Position numbers and translations under genes: made by a program. From assembly GCF_002632615.1 (NCBI RefSeq), contig NZ_NITZ01000026.1, positions 1-45,742 on the forward strand: DNA of 45,742 nt. The letters are read 5' to 3'. Numbering within the stretch: the first letter of the stretch is position 1; each line of letters begins with the position of its first letter. Positions 33,618 to 45,087 of the stretch are shown here, one piece after another. The DNA is from Xenorhabdus miraniensis. Its GTDB lineage: Bacteria; Pseudomonadota; Gammaproteobacteria; Enterobacterales; Enterobacteriaceae. A model generated the notes under the pieces. That model was not told the DNA's origin and made no database searches. It saw only the letters and a program-made list of their open reading frames with translations.

Positions 33618-33706
33618 ACACTTTCTGTGAAAAAATCATTAAAATTGATTGATCGCTGTATTTTTATACCAAATTAGTGTGGTTATTCAGCTTGGGCCGC
33701 TTTTTA

Positions 33707-34279
33707 TTAACTTAATGCCCCATTTTTTCGGCATTTTGCGATGGTTAGAATATCTTCAGCCAGCAGTTTTGCCGTCAGGACATCTTCAAGATCTCTTTTC
33801 ACGAGTAGCTTACTTAGACATCCTTCAAGGATAAGTTCCATCTGTTTGGCGACTTGTTGAACATCTTCAATATCGAGTTGCTGCAATAACTCCGTTGAGT
33901 AATGGAAGGAGTTTTGTTTTTGCAGTTCTGCCAATTGATGGATCGGATGGTTTGCATCAGGGAAAGTGCTGCAAGCCGCGATGAACAGACAACCCGGATA
34001 ACGCTGTTCCTGTACTTTTTCCTTGAGAGCATCAAAACGTGCCAATAACTTTTGTTCAGGGTTCAAATCTTCATCCAGCAGAATTTGGCGTTGCCAGATT
34101 TCAATCTGTTGGCTGTGGTAGCGTAAGCAGTCGTAGAGCAGGGCTTCACGATCAGGCCAAAAATGTTTTATATGGTCAATATCAATATCCAGGGGAGTTA
34201 AAAGTGTCTCCAGTGTTGCTGACAGGCCATGTTGCTCCAATAAGTTCAGGGCATGGCTAAGCACATATTCACGTTGCAC
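33707..34279 (-). CDS. yjdC: TetR-family regulator YjdC
   Basis: A 190-residue TetR-like protein with an N-terminal DNA-binding helical domain (HALNLLEQHGLSATLETLL, then DHIKHFWPDREALLYDCLRY) and a helical ligand/dimer domain containing YPGCLFIAACSTFPDANHPI. Its place directly downstream of dsbD (18 bases) and beside tRNA-Phe is that of yjdC in E. coli, so the two genes are probably co-transcribed. The targets of YjdC are not well defined; a role linked to envelope or redox genes would be inference. Confidence 0.85.
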   Translation of the reverse strand: MQREYVLSHALNLLEQHGLSATLETLLTPLDIDIDHIKHFWPDREALLYDCLRYHSQQIEIWQRQILLDEDLNPEQKLLARFDALKEKVQEQRYPGCLFIAACSTFPDANHPIHQLAELQKQNSFHYSTELLQQLDIEDVQQVAKQMELILEGCLSKLLVKRDLEDVLTAKLLAEDILTIAKCRKNGALS

Positions 34280-34297
34280 AGTGGCTCTCCTTCCAGA

Positions 34298-36028
34298 TTA
34301 TTTTTGTTGTAGGTGTTGTATTTGCTGCACATGCTGGTTAAAACGTTCTGCATTCATAAATCCACTGACTCGTGAATCGATTAACTCTTTTCCTTGAATA
34401 TCAAAGAACAAGATAGTGGGCAGTCCTCTTACTTGCAATTTGTGTAGTAATTCTTTCTGTTTTGGCCCGTTATCCGTGACATTTGCCTGTAACAGGAGGA
34501 ATTGACTCAATTGTGCCTGTACTTGTGGATCACTGAAAGTATATTTTTCGAACTCCTTGCAGGCCACACACCAGTCAGCATATAAATCCAACATAATCGG
34601 CTGTTGGCGATTTTCGGCTAAAATTTGGCTTAATTCTTGCCAGTCACTAATTTGTTGGAATTTTATTGCTGTCTTTTGCTGTTCTGTCGTAGGCGTTCCC
34701 CACACCCAATCTTGCAAGGGACGTGAAGAGATAAGTGCCAGAGCCAGCAAGATAATTTGTAAAACACGCAGCCAGCCGTTTTTGCTGTTTAATGTTAATG
34801 CGAAAGCCCATCCTAAGAACGCAACCGCCAGCATACTCCACAATCTGATGCCCCATGTGTCACCAAGAATGCGCTCCAGTAAGAATACCGGCAGAGCCAG
34901 AATAATGAACCCGAGGGCTTCCTTAACGTACTGCATCCACGGGCCGCTGCGAGGCAGGAGTTTGTGGCCGAATAATGTGACAGCGATAAGCGGTAACCCC
35001 ATACCCAGCGCGTAAAGATAAAGAGTCAGGCCGCCAACCAGCGTATTACCGCTTTGGGCGATATAGAGCAAAATGGCGCTGAGAGGTGCAGTCGTACAGG
35101 GGGAGGCAATCAACCCGGCTAAGGCTCCCATACTAAATACGCCAATATAAGAGCCACTTTGCTGTTTGTTGCTCCAATCCACCAAACGAGTTTGGATAGA
35201 AGAAGGAAGTTGCAGGTTATATAGCCCGAACATTGATAGGGCGAGCAAAATAAATAGCACTGACAGCCCGATCAAAATGTAAGGGCTTTGCAGGGCAATC
35301 TGAAATTGCAGACCCGCAGCCGCGACGATTAGTCCAAGCACGGTATAAGTAAGCGCCATTCCCTGAACGTAGCTCATGGCGAGCCAAAATATTCGTTTCA
35401 GGCTTTCGGGGCGTTTCTGGCCCAAGATAATGCTGGAAATCAGCGGATACATGGGCAATACACAAGGCGTAAAAGCGATACCAATGCCAATCAACAATGC
35501 CCATAATGGGGAAAATGGAACGTCATGTTCTTTGATTGGGGGACTTTCCTGTTGCGATACTGTGGTTTCATTATTTGATTGGTCTGAAGCAACTACCGCT
35601 TGTAATGGTACGCTTAATGTTTCAGGAGGATAACAATAACCCGCCTCTGCACATCCCTGATAAATTATCTCAAGAGAAGCGTCATTGGTGGCGGATAAAA
35701 TAGGAACATCAATGCGCGCTGATTGAAAATAAACTTCACTCTTCCCAAAAAACTCATCCTCATGATCTATTCCCTTGGCATAAACCATTTCACCCAATGA
35801 GGCTTGCTTGGGAATAATCTTGAATTGTTTTCGATAAAGGTAGTAACCGGGCTTGATATCCCAGTTCAGAGTGAGTTTATTTCCTTGTTGCTGAAAATCA
35901 AACATGAATGCCTGATCAGCAGGAAGGTAGAGACTTTGCCCCGGTTGTTCAAACAGTGCGTTGGCTTTGATAGGAGAAAAAGCGATACCGCTGAACAGCA
36001 GAAACAACATGAGAATACGTTTCATCAT
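34298..36028 (-). CDS. dsbD: Thiol:disulfide interchange protein DsbD
   Basis: DsbD carries electrons from cytoplasmic thioredoxin across the inner membrane to periplasmic DsbC, DsbG and the cytochrome c maturation pathway. The 576-residue protein has a signal peptide ending near ANA, the periplasmic alpha domain with its Cys pair ([14 protein letters not shown]), and eight membrane helices with cysteines in [11 protein letters not shown] and [11 protein letters not shown]. The C-terminal thioredoxin-like gamma domain has CVAC (DWCVACKEF). All three redox pairs are present, so it should be active. The length is normal. In E. coli cutA lies between dsbD and dcuA; here only about 210 bases separate them and no cutA is present. 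Confidence 0.96.
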   Translation of the reverse strand: MMKRILMLFLLFSGIAFSPIKANALFEQPGQSLYLPADQAFMFDFQQQGNKLTLNWDIKPGYYLYRKQFKIIPKQASLGEMVYAKGIDHEDEFFGKSEVYFQSARIDVPILSATNDASLEIIYQGCAEAGYCYPPETLSVPLQAVVASDQSNNETTVSQQESPPIKEHDVPFSPLWALLIGIGIAFTPCVLPMYPLISSIILGQKRPESLKRIFWLAMSYVQGMALTYTVLGLIVAAAGLQFQIALQSPYILIGLSVLFILLALSMFGLYNLQLPSSIQTRLVDWSNKQQSGSYIGVFSMGALAGLIASPCTTAPLSAILLYIAQSGNTLVGGLTLYLYALGMGLPLIAVTLFGHKLLPRSGPWMQYVKEALGFIILALPVFLLERILGDTWGIRLWSMLAVAFLGWAFALTLNSKNGWLRVLQIILLALALISSRPLQDWVWGTPTTEQQKTAIKFQQISDWQELSQILAENRQQPIMLDLYADWCVACKEFEKYTFSDPQVQAQLSQFLLLQANVTDNGPKQKELLHKLQVRGLPTILFFDIQGKELIDSRVSGFMNAERFNQHVQQIQHLQQK

Positions 36029-36180
36029 AAGTAATCTTTGGCCTGCCTGTATCGTGGAATTGATTCGTAAAATTTATTTAGTCAGCACTATAACCGATGA
36101 CGCTCATAGCAGAAAGCCACTTGATTAATATTAATACAATGCTGTTCTGAGAGGAGAAAAAAGATTTTTACGATGGAAAT

Positions 36181-36209
36181 ATTTCAGGGGCGTTACTTGC
36201 CCCTGAAAT
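36181..36209 (-). terminator. Hairpin after dcuA
   Basis: ATTTCAGGGGC (36181-36191) and GCCCCTGAAAT (36199-36209) pair perfectly over 11 bp with a seven-base loop, starting 29 bases past the dcuA stop. The T-tract on the minus side is short (ATTT). Confidence 0.65.
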
Positions 36210-36237
36210 AATATTTTCCAATGTTCGATTAATAAAA

Positions 36238-37539
36238 CTACAAAATCATGCCGCCAAACAGAAAGCCGAATGTGACAGCCAATACAACGGCAATGGTTCC
36301 CGGAATAAAGAATGGGTGATTGAAGACAAAACGCCCAATACGCGTGGTTCCTGTATCATCCATCTGCACCGCTGCAACTAATGTTGGATAAGTTGGCAGG
36401 ATAAAGAGACCGGAAACCGCAGAGAAAGAAGCAATCGCGGTTAATGGCGTAACATGCAGCGCCAGTGCCATGGGCATCAGAGCCTTCGCTGTGGCTGCTT
36501 GTGAATAGAGCAACGCTGAACAGAAGAAGAAAATGATCGCCAACAGCCATGGTTGGGCATGAATCAGGCTGCCCGCTGTCTCTTTGATCCAGTCAATATT
36601 AGCCTGTACAAAAGTATCTCCCAGCCATGCAACACCCAAGATACAGATACATGCACTCATACCCGCTTTAAAGGTACTTGAGTTCAGGATGGCATCGGTA
36701 TCAACTGAGCAAATGACAGTGGTGAGGGTGGCAACACTGAGCATGATGATGAGAATGGCATTGGTGGTATTCATCAACGGTTTTTCAACCAGCCCAACGC
36801 TCGGGCTGTTGATAATGGCATAGATGACAACACTAATGACCCCCAGCAAGAACAGGAAAACAGACAATTTTGCTTTGGGTTTGATTTGAATTTGGCTGGC
36901 ACCGCGCATTTCTATCAGATTATCCGCAAGGCGCTTTTGATAAATCGGATCATTAGACAGCCTGGAATCAAAAAGCCATGAAATAATGAATGACATCAGA
37001 ATGATGGCACAAAACGTTGCGGGTAGTAACACCATCAGCAAGTGAATATAACTGATGCCTTGCTCTTCCATAACTGATGCCATATAAACGACTGCCGCAG
37101 AAATAGGGGAAGCCGTGATCCCGATTTGAGCAGAGACAACAGCAGTAGAAAGTGGCCGGCAAGGCTTGATGCCCTGCTCTTTGGCGACTTCTGCAATAAC
37201 GGGCAATGTTGCCAATGAAATGTTTCCCGTGCCGGCAAATAAAGTCAGAAAATAAGTGACGATAGGTGCCAGGATGGTGATGTATTTCGGATTCCTCCGC
37301 AGTAATTTTTCAGTCTGCTGAACTAAATAGTCCAGCCCTCCCGCCACTTGCATGGCAGATATTGCTGCGATAACAGCCATGATAATTGAGATAACATCAA
37401 ATGGAATATGGCCAGGTTTAACACCAATGGCTGCAAGGATTAATACGCCAATACCTCCTGCAAAACCAATACCTATTCCCCCTAATCGTGCCCCCAGAAA
37501 AATGGCCAGCAGAACAATAACCAATTCTACGGCTAACAT
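36238..37539 (-). CDS. dcuA: Anaerobic C4-dicarboxylate transporter DcuA
   Basis: DcuA is an inner-membrane exchanger of aspartate, fumarate, malate and succinate. With AspA it feeds fumarate respiration and aspartate-derived nitrogen use. The 433-residue protein consists of about ten or more hydrophobic segments with the family stretches LGARLGGIGIGFAGGIGVLI, FAGTGNISLATLPVIAEVAK and YMASVMEEQGISYIHLL. Length and start agree with E. coli DcuA. It lies downstream of aspA on the same strand, but a terminator-like hairpin in the 140-base gap suggests that part of the transcription is separate. Confidence 0.95.
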   Translation of the reverse strand: MLAVELVIVLLAIFLGARLGGIGIGFAGGIGVLILAAIGVKPGHIPFDVISIIMAVIAAISAMQVAGGLDYLVQQTEKLLRRNPKYITILAPIVTYFLTLFAGTGNISLATLPVIAEVAKEQGIKPCRPLSTAVVSAQIGITASPISAAVVYMASVMEEQGISYIHLLMVLLPATFCAIILMSFIISWLFDSRLSNDPIYQKRLADNLIEMRGASQIQIKPKAKLSVFLFLLGVISVVIYAIINSPSVGLVEKPLMNTTNAILIIMLSVATLTTVICSVDTDAILNSSTFKAGMSACICILGVAWLGDTFVQANIDWIKETAGSLIHAQPWLLAIIFFFCSALLYSQAATAKALMPMALALHVTPLTAIASFSAVSGLFILPTYPTLVAAVQMDDTGTTRIGRFVFNHPFFIPGTIAVVLAVTFGFLFGGMIL

Positions 37540-37605
37540 GTTACGTACTCCTTAATTTATTTAATCTTATGAAAACTTATGGTTAATACTTTGTGTTTGC
37601 AGACA

Positions 37606-37643
37606 ATTAAAAAGGCACGCTTCCGGTTGGAATGGCGTGCCTT
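37606..37643 (-). terminator. Intrinsic terminator after aspA
   Basis: On the minus strand AAGGCACGC and GCGTGCCTT (37612-37620 with 37635-37643) form a 9-bp stem followed by a T-run (TTTTTAATT). It lies between aspA and dcuA and probably lowers read-through into dcuA. Confidence 0.75.
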
Positions 37644-37679
37644 AATAATTAAGACGAACTCGTTATTATAAACATTTAA

Positions 37680-39104
37680 TCAGTCATCAAAACGTTTTGC
37701 TTTATAAGTTGGATGTTTTAGGTTCTCAACGGAGAAAATATCATCTAACTGAGCTTCGGTCAGCAAGCCGCGCTCCAGCACAACTTCACGAACGCTCTTA
37801 CCTGTTTCAGCACAGATCTTGCCCACGATATCGCCATTGTGGTGACCAATGAATGGGTTCAGATAAGTGACGATACCAATAGAGTTGAATACGAAGCTTT
37901 CGCACACTTCTTTATTGGCTGTAATACCGTCGATACACTTCTCAACCAGATTACGGCAAGCATTGCTCAGGATAGACATAGATTCAAACATGGCCTGACC
38001 AATCGCGGGTTCCATGACGTTAAGCTGCAACTGACCGGCTTCTGCTGCCATAGTGATACAGGTATCGTTACCAATGACTTTAAAGCAAACCTGGTTAACA
38101 ACTTCTGGCACAACCGGATTAACTTTAGCTGGCATAATTGAAGAACCTGCCTGCAATTCTGGCAGATTGATTTCGTTCAGGCCAGCGCGAGGGCCAGAAG
38201 AGAGCAGGCGCAAGTCATTACAAATCTTGGACATCTTAACCGCCAGACGTTTCAACGCGCTGTGAACCATCACGTAAGCGCCGCAGTCGGAAGTTGCTTC
38301 GATCAAATCTTCTGCTGGTTGGCAAGGTAATCCTGTGACCTCGGCCAATTTTTCAATGACCAATTGTTGGTAACCTGGCGCAGTGTTCAAGCCAGTACCG
38401 ATCGCAGTCGCGCCGAGGTTCACTTCCAGCAGCAGTTCTGCCGTGCGGGCGATGTTTTTGATTTCTTCTTTTAACAAAATAGAGAAAGCACGGAATTCTT
38501 GGCCCAGTGTCATTGGAACAGCGTCTTGCAACTGGGTACGACCCATCTTCAGGATATCGTCAAATTCAGCGCCTTTTCTGTCGAATCCTGCTTTCAGAAA
38601 TTCAATGGATTCAATTAATTGCATCAATGAGTTATAGACAGCAATACGGAAACCAGTAGGGTAAGCATCGTTGGTTGACTGGCTTCTGTTCAGGTGATCA
38701 TTCGGATTCAGGTACTCATATTCGCCTTTTTTATGTCCCATCAATTCCAGACCGATATTCGCCAGTACCTCATTGGTATTCATGTTCAGAGAAGTACCTG
38801 CGCCGCCTTGGAAGACATCAACAGGGAATTGGTCCATACATTTGCCAGTGTTGAGGACTTCATCACAAGCTTTGACAATAATATCTGCAACTTTTCCTGG
38901 AATAGTATGGAGTTCTTTGTTTGCCAGTGCCGCAGCTTTTTTCACCATGACCATGCCACGAATGAACTCTGGGACATCGTTGATAGTACGGTCACTGATA
39001 TAAAAGTTTTCAATCGCACGCAGAGTGTGAATACCATAATAGGCATCAGCAGGGACTTCTCGTTTACCTAACAGGTCTTCTTCGATACGAATGTTGTTTG
39101 ACAT
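37680..39104 (-). CDS. aspA: Aspartate ammonia-lyase AspA
   Basis: AspA reversibly splits L-aspartate into fumarate and ammonia in the cytoplasm. The protein (474 residues; 478 in E. coli) carries the fumarase/aspartase signature [11 protein letters not shown] with the catalytic Ser, the aspartase stretch [19 protein letters not shown] at the start, and [17 protein letters not shown] substrate-binding sequence ([13 protein letters not shown]). It is complete and should be active. The upstream DNA contains a near-perfect FNR site and a CRP site, in line with known anaerobic and catabolite control of aspA. dcuA follows downstream. Confidence 0.97.
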   Translation of the reverse strand: MSNNIRIEEDLLGKREVPADAYYGIHTLRAIENFYISDRTINDVPEFIRGMVMVKKAAALANKELHTIPGKVADIIVKACDEVLNTGKCMDQFPVDVFQGGAGTSLNMNTNEVLANIGLELMGHKKGEYEYLNPNDHLNRSQSTNDAYPTGFRIAVYNSLMQLIESIEFLKAGFDRKGAEFDDILKMGRTQLQDAVPMTLGQEFRAFSILLKEEIKNIARTAELLLEVNLGATAIGTGLNTAPGYQQLVIEKLAEVTGLPCQPAEDLIEATSDCGAYVMVHSALKRLAVKMSKICNDLRLLSSGPRAGLNEINLPELQAGSSIMPAKVNPVVPEVVNQVCFKVIGNDTCITMAAEAGQLQLNVMEPAIGQAMFESMSILSNACRNLVEKCIDGITANKEVCESFVFNSIGIVTYLNPFIGHHNGDIVGKICAETGKSVREVVLERGLLTEAQLDDIFSVENLKHPTYKAKRFDD

Positions 39105-39187
39105 GAGAACCTTCTTAAAATTGGATACGTTTTTTTTACTGTTCTATTACGTGTTTGTTTAGAATAATGTTGCCGGCGACAATTGCC

Positions 39188-39201
39188 TTGATATTAATCA
39201 C
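39188..39201 (-). promoter_or_regulatory. FNR-type site upstream of aspA
   Basis: TTGATATTAATCAC matches the FNR consensus TTGAT-N4-ATCAA at nine of ten defined positions. It lies 84 bases upstream of the aspA start codon, a distance that fits an activator position. Anaerobic activation of aspA by FNR is known in E. coli. Confidence 0.65.
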
Positions 39202-39300
39202 TTATCATGGAATTGTGTGCGCGATCATATGTGGATTTATTATAAATGCCTTGAACCTGGATCACTTTATAGTGCTATTTTATTAATGAAATCACATATG

Positions 39301-39316
39301 TGTGATTGAAGTCACG
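39301..39316 (-). promoter_or_regulatory. CRP-type site upstream of aspA
   Basis: TGTGATTGAAGTCACG fits the CRP half-sites TGTGA-N6-TCACA except the last base. A further palindromic AATCACAT-ATGTG sequence overlaps just before it. It is about 200 bases from aspA and about 190 from fxsA, so it may serve either gene. Confidence 0.5.
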
Positions 39317-39504
39317 ATTACAGAGATGGAAAGTCAACTTTCTGAAGTATTGAAAACTGTTATTATCATCCCCACATTATGTGATCTAACGCCATATTGT
39401 GTGTATTTGGCACAATATGAATGCTAAATATTGTGATGAATGATATTTACTGCGATGAACAATAAATAGTGTGAACGACAAATAAATAATGAAAGGAGAA
39501 CCAC

Positions 39505-40035
39505 GTGCGCTGGCTCCCACTTATTCTTATATGCCTGCTGGTTTACATCGAGTCTGTCCTGTTTGTCCGGATTGCCTCTGAAGTTGGGGTTTTGCTGACC
39601 CTGCTGCTGGTTATTCTTACTTCTTGTCTTGGTGTGTCTCTTGTACGTAATCAGGGCATTAAGAATTTTATGTCTATGCAGCAAAAAATTGCAGCGGGTG
39701 AAAGCCCTGCCGAAGAAGCCATCAAAAGTGTTTCTTTGGTCATTGCGGGATTTTTACTGATTGTGCCCGGTTTTTTCACTGATTTTCTCGGGTTGCTGCT
39801 GCTGCTGCCCCCTGTACAGAAACTTCTGACGGCAAAGCTGTTGCCCCATATCAATTTTTACCGCCCCAATGCCTTTGATGGTTCGAATAATCATAGCTCG
39901 AGCCACCAGAACGGGCAGACCTTTGAGGGAGAGTATGAGCGTAGGCAAGATGACGCTTCCTATACATTGGGCGGTCAGAAACCAGATGATCAAAAAAACC
40001 ATGATGAATCTGGCAGTGAACATAATAAAAAATAA
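39505..40035 (+). CDS. fxsA: FxsA membrane protein
   Basis: FxsA is an inner-membrane protein whose excess in E. coli suppresses exclusion of phage T7 by the F plasmid. Four hydrophobic segments are visible (LILICLLVYIESVLFVRIA, VGVLLTLLLVILTSCLGVSL, LVIAGFLLIVPGFFTDFLGL, LLLLPPVQKLL), with the conserved GES/EEA region between. The C-terminal ~60 residues are hydrophilic and charged, more variable than the rest. The start is GTG with AAAGGAGAA upstream. Its position between aspA (divergent) and groES is the same as in E. coli except that yjeH is missing. Confidence 0.9.
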   Translation: MRWLPLILICLLVYIESVLFVRIASEVGVLLTLLLVILTSCLGVSLVRNQGIKNFMSMQQKIAAGESPAEEAIKSVSLVIAGFLLIVPGFFTDFLGLLLLLPPVQKLLTAKLLPHINFYRPNAFDGSNNHSSSHQNGQTFEGEYERRQDDASYTLGGQKPDDQKNHDESGSEHNKK

Positions 40036-40097
40036 TGGTGTCTGCTTAGATTGAAATTTCAATGGGCAATAAAAAAGTAAAATATTTTTTGGCGACA

Positions 40098-40128
40098 CCC
40101 TTGAAGTACCGATCTTAAGCCCCAACTT
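40098..40128 (+). promoter_or_regulatory. Sigma-32 (heat-shock) promoter of groESL
   Basis: CCCTTGAAG (from 40098) and CCCCAACTT (40120-40128) are separated as in the E. coli groE heat-shock promoter (CTTGAA, 13-14 bases, CCCCAT). It lies about 80 bases before groES. Confidence 0.75.
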
Positions 40129-40210
40129 GTAGCTTCATGGTACTGGTTCTGTTGGGTTCTGGTATCAATCCTCTTACCTGATATGGACTTTATTTATAGG
40201 AGATCTATCA

Positions 40211-40504
40211 ATGAAAATTCGTCCATTACACGACCGCGTTATCGTCAAGCGTACAGAAGTTGAATCGAAATCCGCTGGCGGGATTGTTCTGACTGGTTCT
40301 GCTGCGGGCAAATCCACCCGTGGAGAAATTTTGGCAGTTGGCAATGGTCGCATCCTTGAAAACGGGGACGTGAAAGCGCTGGATGTAAAAGTGGGTGATA
40401 CCGTCATTTTTAATGAAGGTTACGGCGTTAAAACAGAGAAGATCGATAATGAAGAAGTATTGATCATGTCTGAAAGCGACATTCTGGCAATTGTTGAAGC
40501 GTAA
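40211..40504 (+). CDS. groES: Co-chaperonin GroES
   Basis: GroES forms the seven-membered lid that closes the GroEL folding chamber. The 97-residue protein begins [16 protein letters not shown] and contains the mobile loop ([20 protein letters not shown]) that docks on GroEL and the conserved [16 protein letters not shown] end. AGGAGAT precedes the ATG. It is 55 bases upstream of groEL and co-transcribed with it from the sigma-32-type promoter. Confidence 0.98.
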   Translation: MKIRPLHDRVIVKRTEVESKSAGGIVLTGSAAGKSTRGEILAVGNGRILENGDVKALDVKVGDTVIFNEGYGVKTEKIDNEEVLIMSESDILAIVEA

Positions 40505-40547
40505 TTTAATCTCTTGCGCTTAGATCTTCTTAATTGAACGAATTTAA

Positions 40548-42206
<1,659 letters not shown>

Positions 42207-42257
42207 TGCTGTTCATCCTGATGATGGAATTGCCCATCCGTTAGGACAAAACTTTGA

Positions 42258-42296
42258 AGGCGAGCAGGAAAAACTTGCTCGCCTTTTTATTTTTTT
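42258..42296 (+). terminator. Intrinsic terminator of groESL
   Basis: AGGCGAGCA (42258-42266) pairs with TGCTCGCCT (42276-42284), followed by TTTTATTTTTTT. It is 52 bases past the groEL stop. Confidence 0.9.
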
Positions 42297-42365
42297 GTCT
42301 TAATTGAAAACAAAAGGGTATATTTATCATCATGGTAGAAATTCCTATAACCAATGAGGGAAGTT

Positions 42366-42707
42366 ATGCGAATTAAAATTTTGCTTGGTGCGTCAGTGTT
42401 ATTATTGGCAGGATGTACAACGAATCATCAGTTAACCTCTGCTGGTGCTAATGTGCAATTTGTGGAGACTCAACCGGGCAGTGAATGCCAGCGGTTAGGT
42501 GAAATTACCGGTACGCAAAGCAACTGGCTCAATGGCGTTAGCGGCGAGAGCAGCTCTATGCGCAGTGCAGCCAATGACTTACGCAATAAAGCGGCTGAAA
42601 TTGGTGGAAACGTTATCTATGGCGTAAACAGTCCATCAGAGAATTTGCTGGGTAGCTTTGTACCTCTTGATAGCAAAATGGTTGGTCAGGTCTATAAGTG
42701 CCCTTAG
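42366..42707 (+). CDS. yjeI: YjeI-like DUF4156 lipoprotein
   Basis: A small lipoprotein: a signal peptide with lipobox LLAGC (Cys near residue 17) is followed by the DUF4156 domain (VQFVETQPGSECQRLGEITG; SSMRSAANDLRNKAAEIGGNVIYG). I chose ATG 42366 with GAGGG six bases upstream; ATG 42354 overlaps that ribosome site. The position after groEL is as in E. coli. It is probably anchored in the outer membrane; the function is unknown. Confidence 0.85.
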   Translation: MRIKILLGASVLLLAGCTTNHQLTSAGANVQFVETQPGSECQRLGEITGTQSNWLNGVSGESSSMRSAANDLRNKAAEIGGNVIYGVNSPSENLLGSFVPLDSKMVGQVYKCP

Positions 42708-42890
42708 GTATTAATGGCAGAAAAATAAAAGAGATAGCCCCGTAGATGAGGTGGTGTTGTTTATCCGATGTGGATGTAAAAATCGATGGGGTTAGTGAAA
42801 AATAAGTTTGGGCAATGCTCAGAAAAAACGTTTCGAAATAGCGGGAATGACATTTACGTTTGGTTTCTGGCGCTGCCCATTCTGGAAAAA

Positions 42891-43919
42891 CTAATTTTGT
42901 TTTAACTCTAAATCCAGCGGTGTTTTGCTTGGTTCCCCTCCAATTTCCCTTGTCAGACAAGGCACTAAATAACCGGATACCTTTGACAATAACTCCCGAA
43001 TGATGGCTTTCGCTTCTCCATCACTCACAAGAAAATGGGCAGCGCCTTGAACTTTATCCAGAACGTGGATGTAGTAAGGCAAAATACCTGCATCAAATAA
43101 CGCATTACTTAAATCAGCCAGAGTATCTGCGTTATCATTGACATCACGCAGCATCACACTTTGATTTAACAGAGTCACACCAGCTTGTTTTAGCCTCATC
43201 ATACTTTCCCGGAAGGCATCATCAATTTCATTGGCATGGTTGATATGGGTGACCATGATCACTTGCAAATGGGCCTGTGCTAAGCGATTACACAGTGAAA
43301 GCGTGATTCTGTCAGGGATAACAACTGGCAAACGCGTGTGGATCCGCAGCCGCTTAATATGTGGGATAGATTCGATGTGACTGATTAACCAATCCAGCTC
43401 ATGATCTTTTGCCATCAGAGGATCACCACCGGAAAAGATAATTTCATCAAGCTCAGGGTGTTGAGCGATATAATTCAGAGCAAGTTGCCAATTGTTTTTA
43501 TTGCCCTTGTTATCTTCATAAGGGAAATGGCGGCGGAAGCAATAACGACAATTTACCGCACATCCCCCTTTGACCAATAACAAGGCACGATTGTGGTACT
43601 TATGCAATAAGCCAGGTACAACACTGCATTGTTCATCTAATGGATCGGTGGAGAAACCAGAAGGCGTAGCAAACTCTTCCCGGGAAGTCAGGACTTGCAA
43701 TAGCAGAGGATCGCGGGGATCGCCTTTTTTCATTCGTGCTACAAACGCTCTTGGCACACGCAGGGGAAATAAACGCTTTGCCTCATTACCTTCTTTCAAT
43801 ATGGCATGCGTGTTTAAAGACAATAGTTGCAACAATTCATTCGGATCAGTAATAACATCCGCAAGTTGTTTTAGCCAGACTTCTCTGACAGGGTGAATAT
43901 GGGTTATAATGTGTGCCAT
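42891..43919 (-). CDS. epmB: EF-P--(R)-beta-lysine ligase partner: lysine 2,3-aminomutase EpmB
   Basis: EpmB converts (S)-alpha-lysine to (R)-beta-lysine, which EpmA attaches to EF-P. The 342-residue radical-SAM protein has the cluster-binding motif CAVNCRYCFRR near residue 120 and GGDPLMAKD for AdoMet binding. A PLP-lysine region (LDKVQGAAHF) lies toward the C-terminal end. It is divergent from efp with only 40 bases between the start codons, so the two share one promoter region, and enzyme and substrate stay genetically linked as in E. coli. epmA is not in this window. Confidence 0.95.
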   Translation of the reverse strand: MAHIITHIHPVREVWLKQLADVITDPNELLQLLSLNTHAILKEGNEAKRLFPLRVPRAFVARMKKGDPRDPLLLQVLTSREEFATPSGFSTDPLDEQCSVVPGLLHKYHNRALLLVKGGCAVNCRYCFRRHFPYEDNKGNKNNWQLALNYIAQHPELDEIIFSGGDPLMAKDHELDWLISHIESIPHIKRLRIHTRLPVVIPDRITLSLCNRLAQAHLQVIMVTHINHANEIDDAFRESMMRLKQAGVTLLNQSVMLRDVNDNADTLADLSNALFDAGILPYYIHVLDKVQGAAHFLVSDGEAKAIIRELLSKVSGYLVPCLTREIGGEPSKTPLDLELKQN

Positions 43920-43959
43920 TTTTTGGCTAAGCCATTTTGTTAAAAATTAGAGGATCTCC

Positions 43960-44526
43960 ATGGCTACTTATAGTACCAATGAATTCCGTTCAGGTCTTAA
44001 AATCATGTTAGATGGCGAGCCGTGCGCTATTCTTGACAGCGAATTTGTTAAACCAGGTAAAGGACAGGCATTTGCCCGTGTCCGTCTTCGTAAATTGATT
44101 TCTGGTAAACTGCTGGAAAAAACTTTTAAATCAACAGATTCTGTTGAAAGCGCAGATGTCATGGATGCCAACCTGACTTATTTGTACAACGACGGTGAAT
44201 TTTGGCATTTCATGAACAACGAGACTTTCGAGCAATTAGCTGCGGATGAGAAAGCTGTTGGTGACAATGCAAAATGGCTGATCGATCAGGCAGAATGTAT
44301 TCTGACTTTGTGGAATGGCCGTCCTATCGCTGTAACCCCACCAAACTTCGTTGAACTGGAAGTGGTTGAAACCGATCCAGGTCTGAAAGGCGATACCGCT
44401 GGTACTGGTGGTAAACCAGCAACCCTGAGCACGGGTGCTGTGGTAAAAGTGCCTCTGTTTGTGCAGATCGGTGAAGTCATTAAAGTTGATACCCGTTCTA
44501 ACGAATACGTTTCTCGCGTTAAATAA
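43960..44526 (+). CDS. efp: Elongation factor P
   Basis: EF-P relieves ribosomes stalled at polyproline stretches. The 188-residue protein starts [16 protein letters not shown] and keeps the modification loop [10 protein letters not shown], with Lys34 as the acceptor of beta-lysine. The three-domain length is normal. It is divergent from epmB and followed by a strong terminator. Confidence 0.98.
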   Translation: MATYSTNEFRSGLKIMLDGEPCAILDSEFVKPGKGQAFARVRLRKLISGKLLEKTFKSTDSVESADVMDANLTYLYNDGEFWHFMNNETFEQLAADEKAVGDNAKWLIDQAECILTLWNGRPIAVTPPNFVELEVVETDPGLKGDTAGTGGKPATLSTGAVVKVPLFVQIGEVIKVDTRSNEYVSRVK

Positions 44527-44545
44527 TCGAGCCCGTTATTCTAGA

Positions 44546-44585
44546 AAAACCGCAACCTCTCCGTCCAGAGGTTGCGGTTTTTTGT
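44546..44585 (+). terminator. Intrinsic terminator of efp
   Basis: AACCGCAACCTCT pairs with AGAGGTTGCGGTT around a six-base loop, followed by a run of Ts. It is about 20 bases past the efp stop. Confidence 0.9.
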
Positions 44586-44653
44586 TGTCAGCCGTTGGTC
44601 GTTATTATTGCAGCAGTCAGATCGGGTAGCTATAATTCAGCTTCATTTCTTAT

Positions 44654-44703
44654 CGTTATTCGGGACGACTCGGATAAACGTCATCTCATTGGGGACGACC
44701 CCA
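44654..44703 (+). promoter_or_regulatory. Guanidine-II (mini-ykkC) riboswitch
   Basis: Two hairpins with identical ACGA loops: ATTCGGG-ACGA-CTCGGAT (44658-44675) and TGGGG-ACGA-CCCCA (44690-44703), 14 bases apart. This is the hallmark of the guanidine-II class, in which guanidinium binding stabilises the two loops' contact and frees the ribosome site. It ends 27 bases before the start of the guanidinium exporter gene, with AGGGGAAG in between. Confidence 0.92.
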
Positions 44704-44730
44704 CTTGTCATCATATAAAAAGGGGAAGAC

Positions 44731-45045
44731 ATGTCTTGGTTGATCCTTCTTATTGCGGGTTTGTTAGAAGTGGTGTGGGCGGTAAGCCTGAAATATACGC
44801 ATGGTTTTTCACGTTTGATTCCGAGCCTAATTACGATCAGTGCGATGATTGTTAGTGTGGGGCTACTGGCCTATGCCATGAAAAATCTGCCGGCAGGAAC
44901 CGCATATGCAGTGTGGACAGGCATTGGTGCAGTGGGAACGGCAATTTTTGGCATTATGGTACTGGGAGAATCAGCGAATTTTGCCAGAATTTTGAGCCTT
45001 GGCTTGATCGTTGTGGGTATTATCGGTTTAAAGCTAGCGAGTTGA
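44731..45045 (+). CDS. sugE: Guanidinium exporter SugE/Gdx (SMR family)
   Basis: A 104-residue, four-helix small multidrug resistance protein that works as an antiparallel dimer to expel guanidinium in exchange for protons. The family motif with the essential Glu is seen at [19 protein letters not shown] (Glu13), followed by [17 protein letters not shown] in helix 3 and [14 protein letters not shown] at the end. The riboswitch immediately upstream supports the guanidinium-exporting (Gdx) subtype over a drug exporter. In E. coli ecnAB lies between efp and sugE; here it is absent. Confidence 0.95.
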   Translation: MSWLILLIAGLLEVVWAVSLKYTHGFSRLIPSLITISAMIVSVGLLAYAMKNLPAGTAYAVWTGIGAVGTAIFGIMVLGESANFARILSLGLIVVGIIGLKLAS

Positions 45046-45087
45046 TGTTTTATAAATGGATCGATTTGTAAATGGATCGGCTTATAG

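Noticed and set aside
33634..33650. Weak AT-rich hairpin (AATCA/TGATT) with a minus-strand T-run between yjdC and tRNA-Phe
   Set aside because: The 5-bp A/T stem is too weak to call a terminator with confidence, although the position would suit yjdC.
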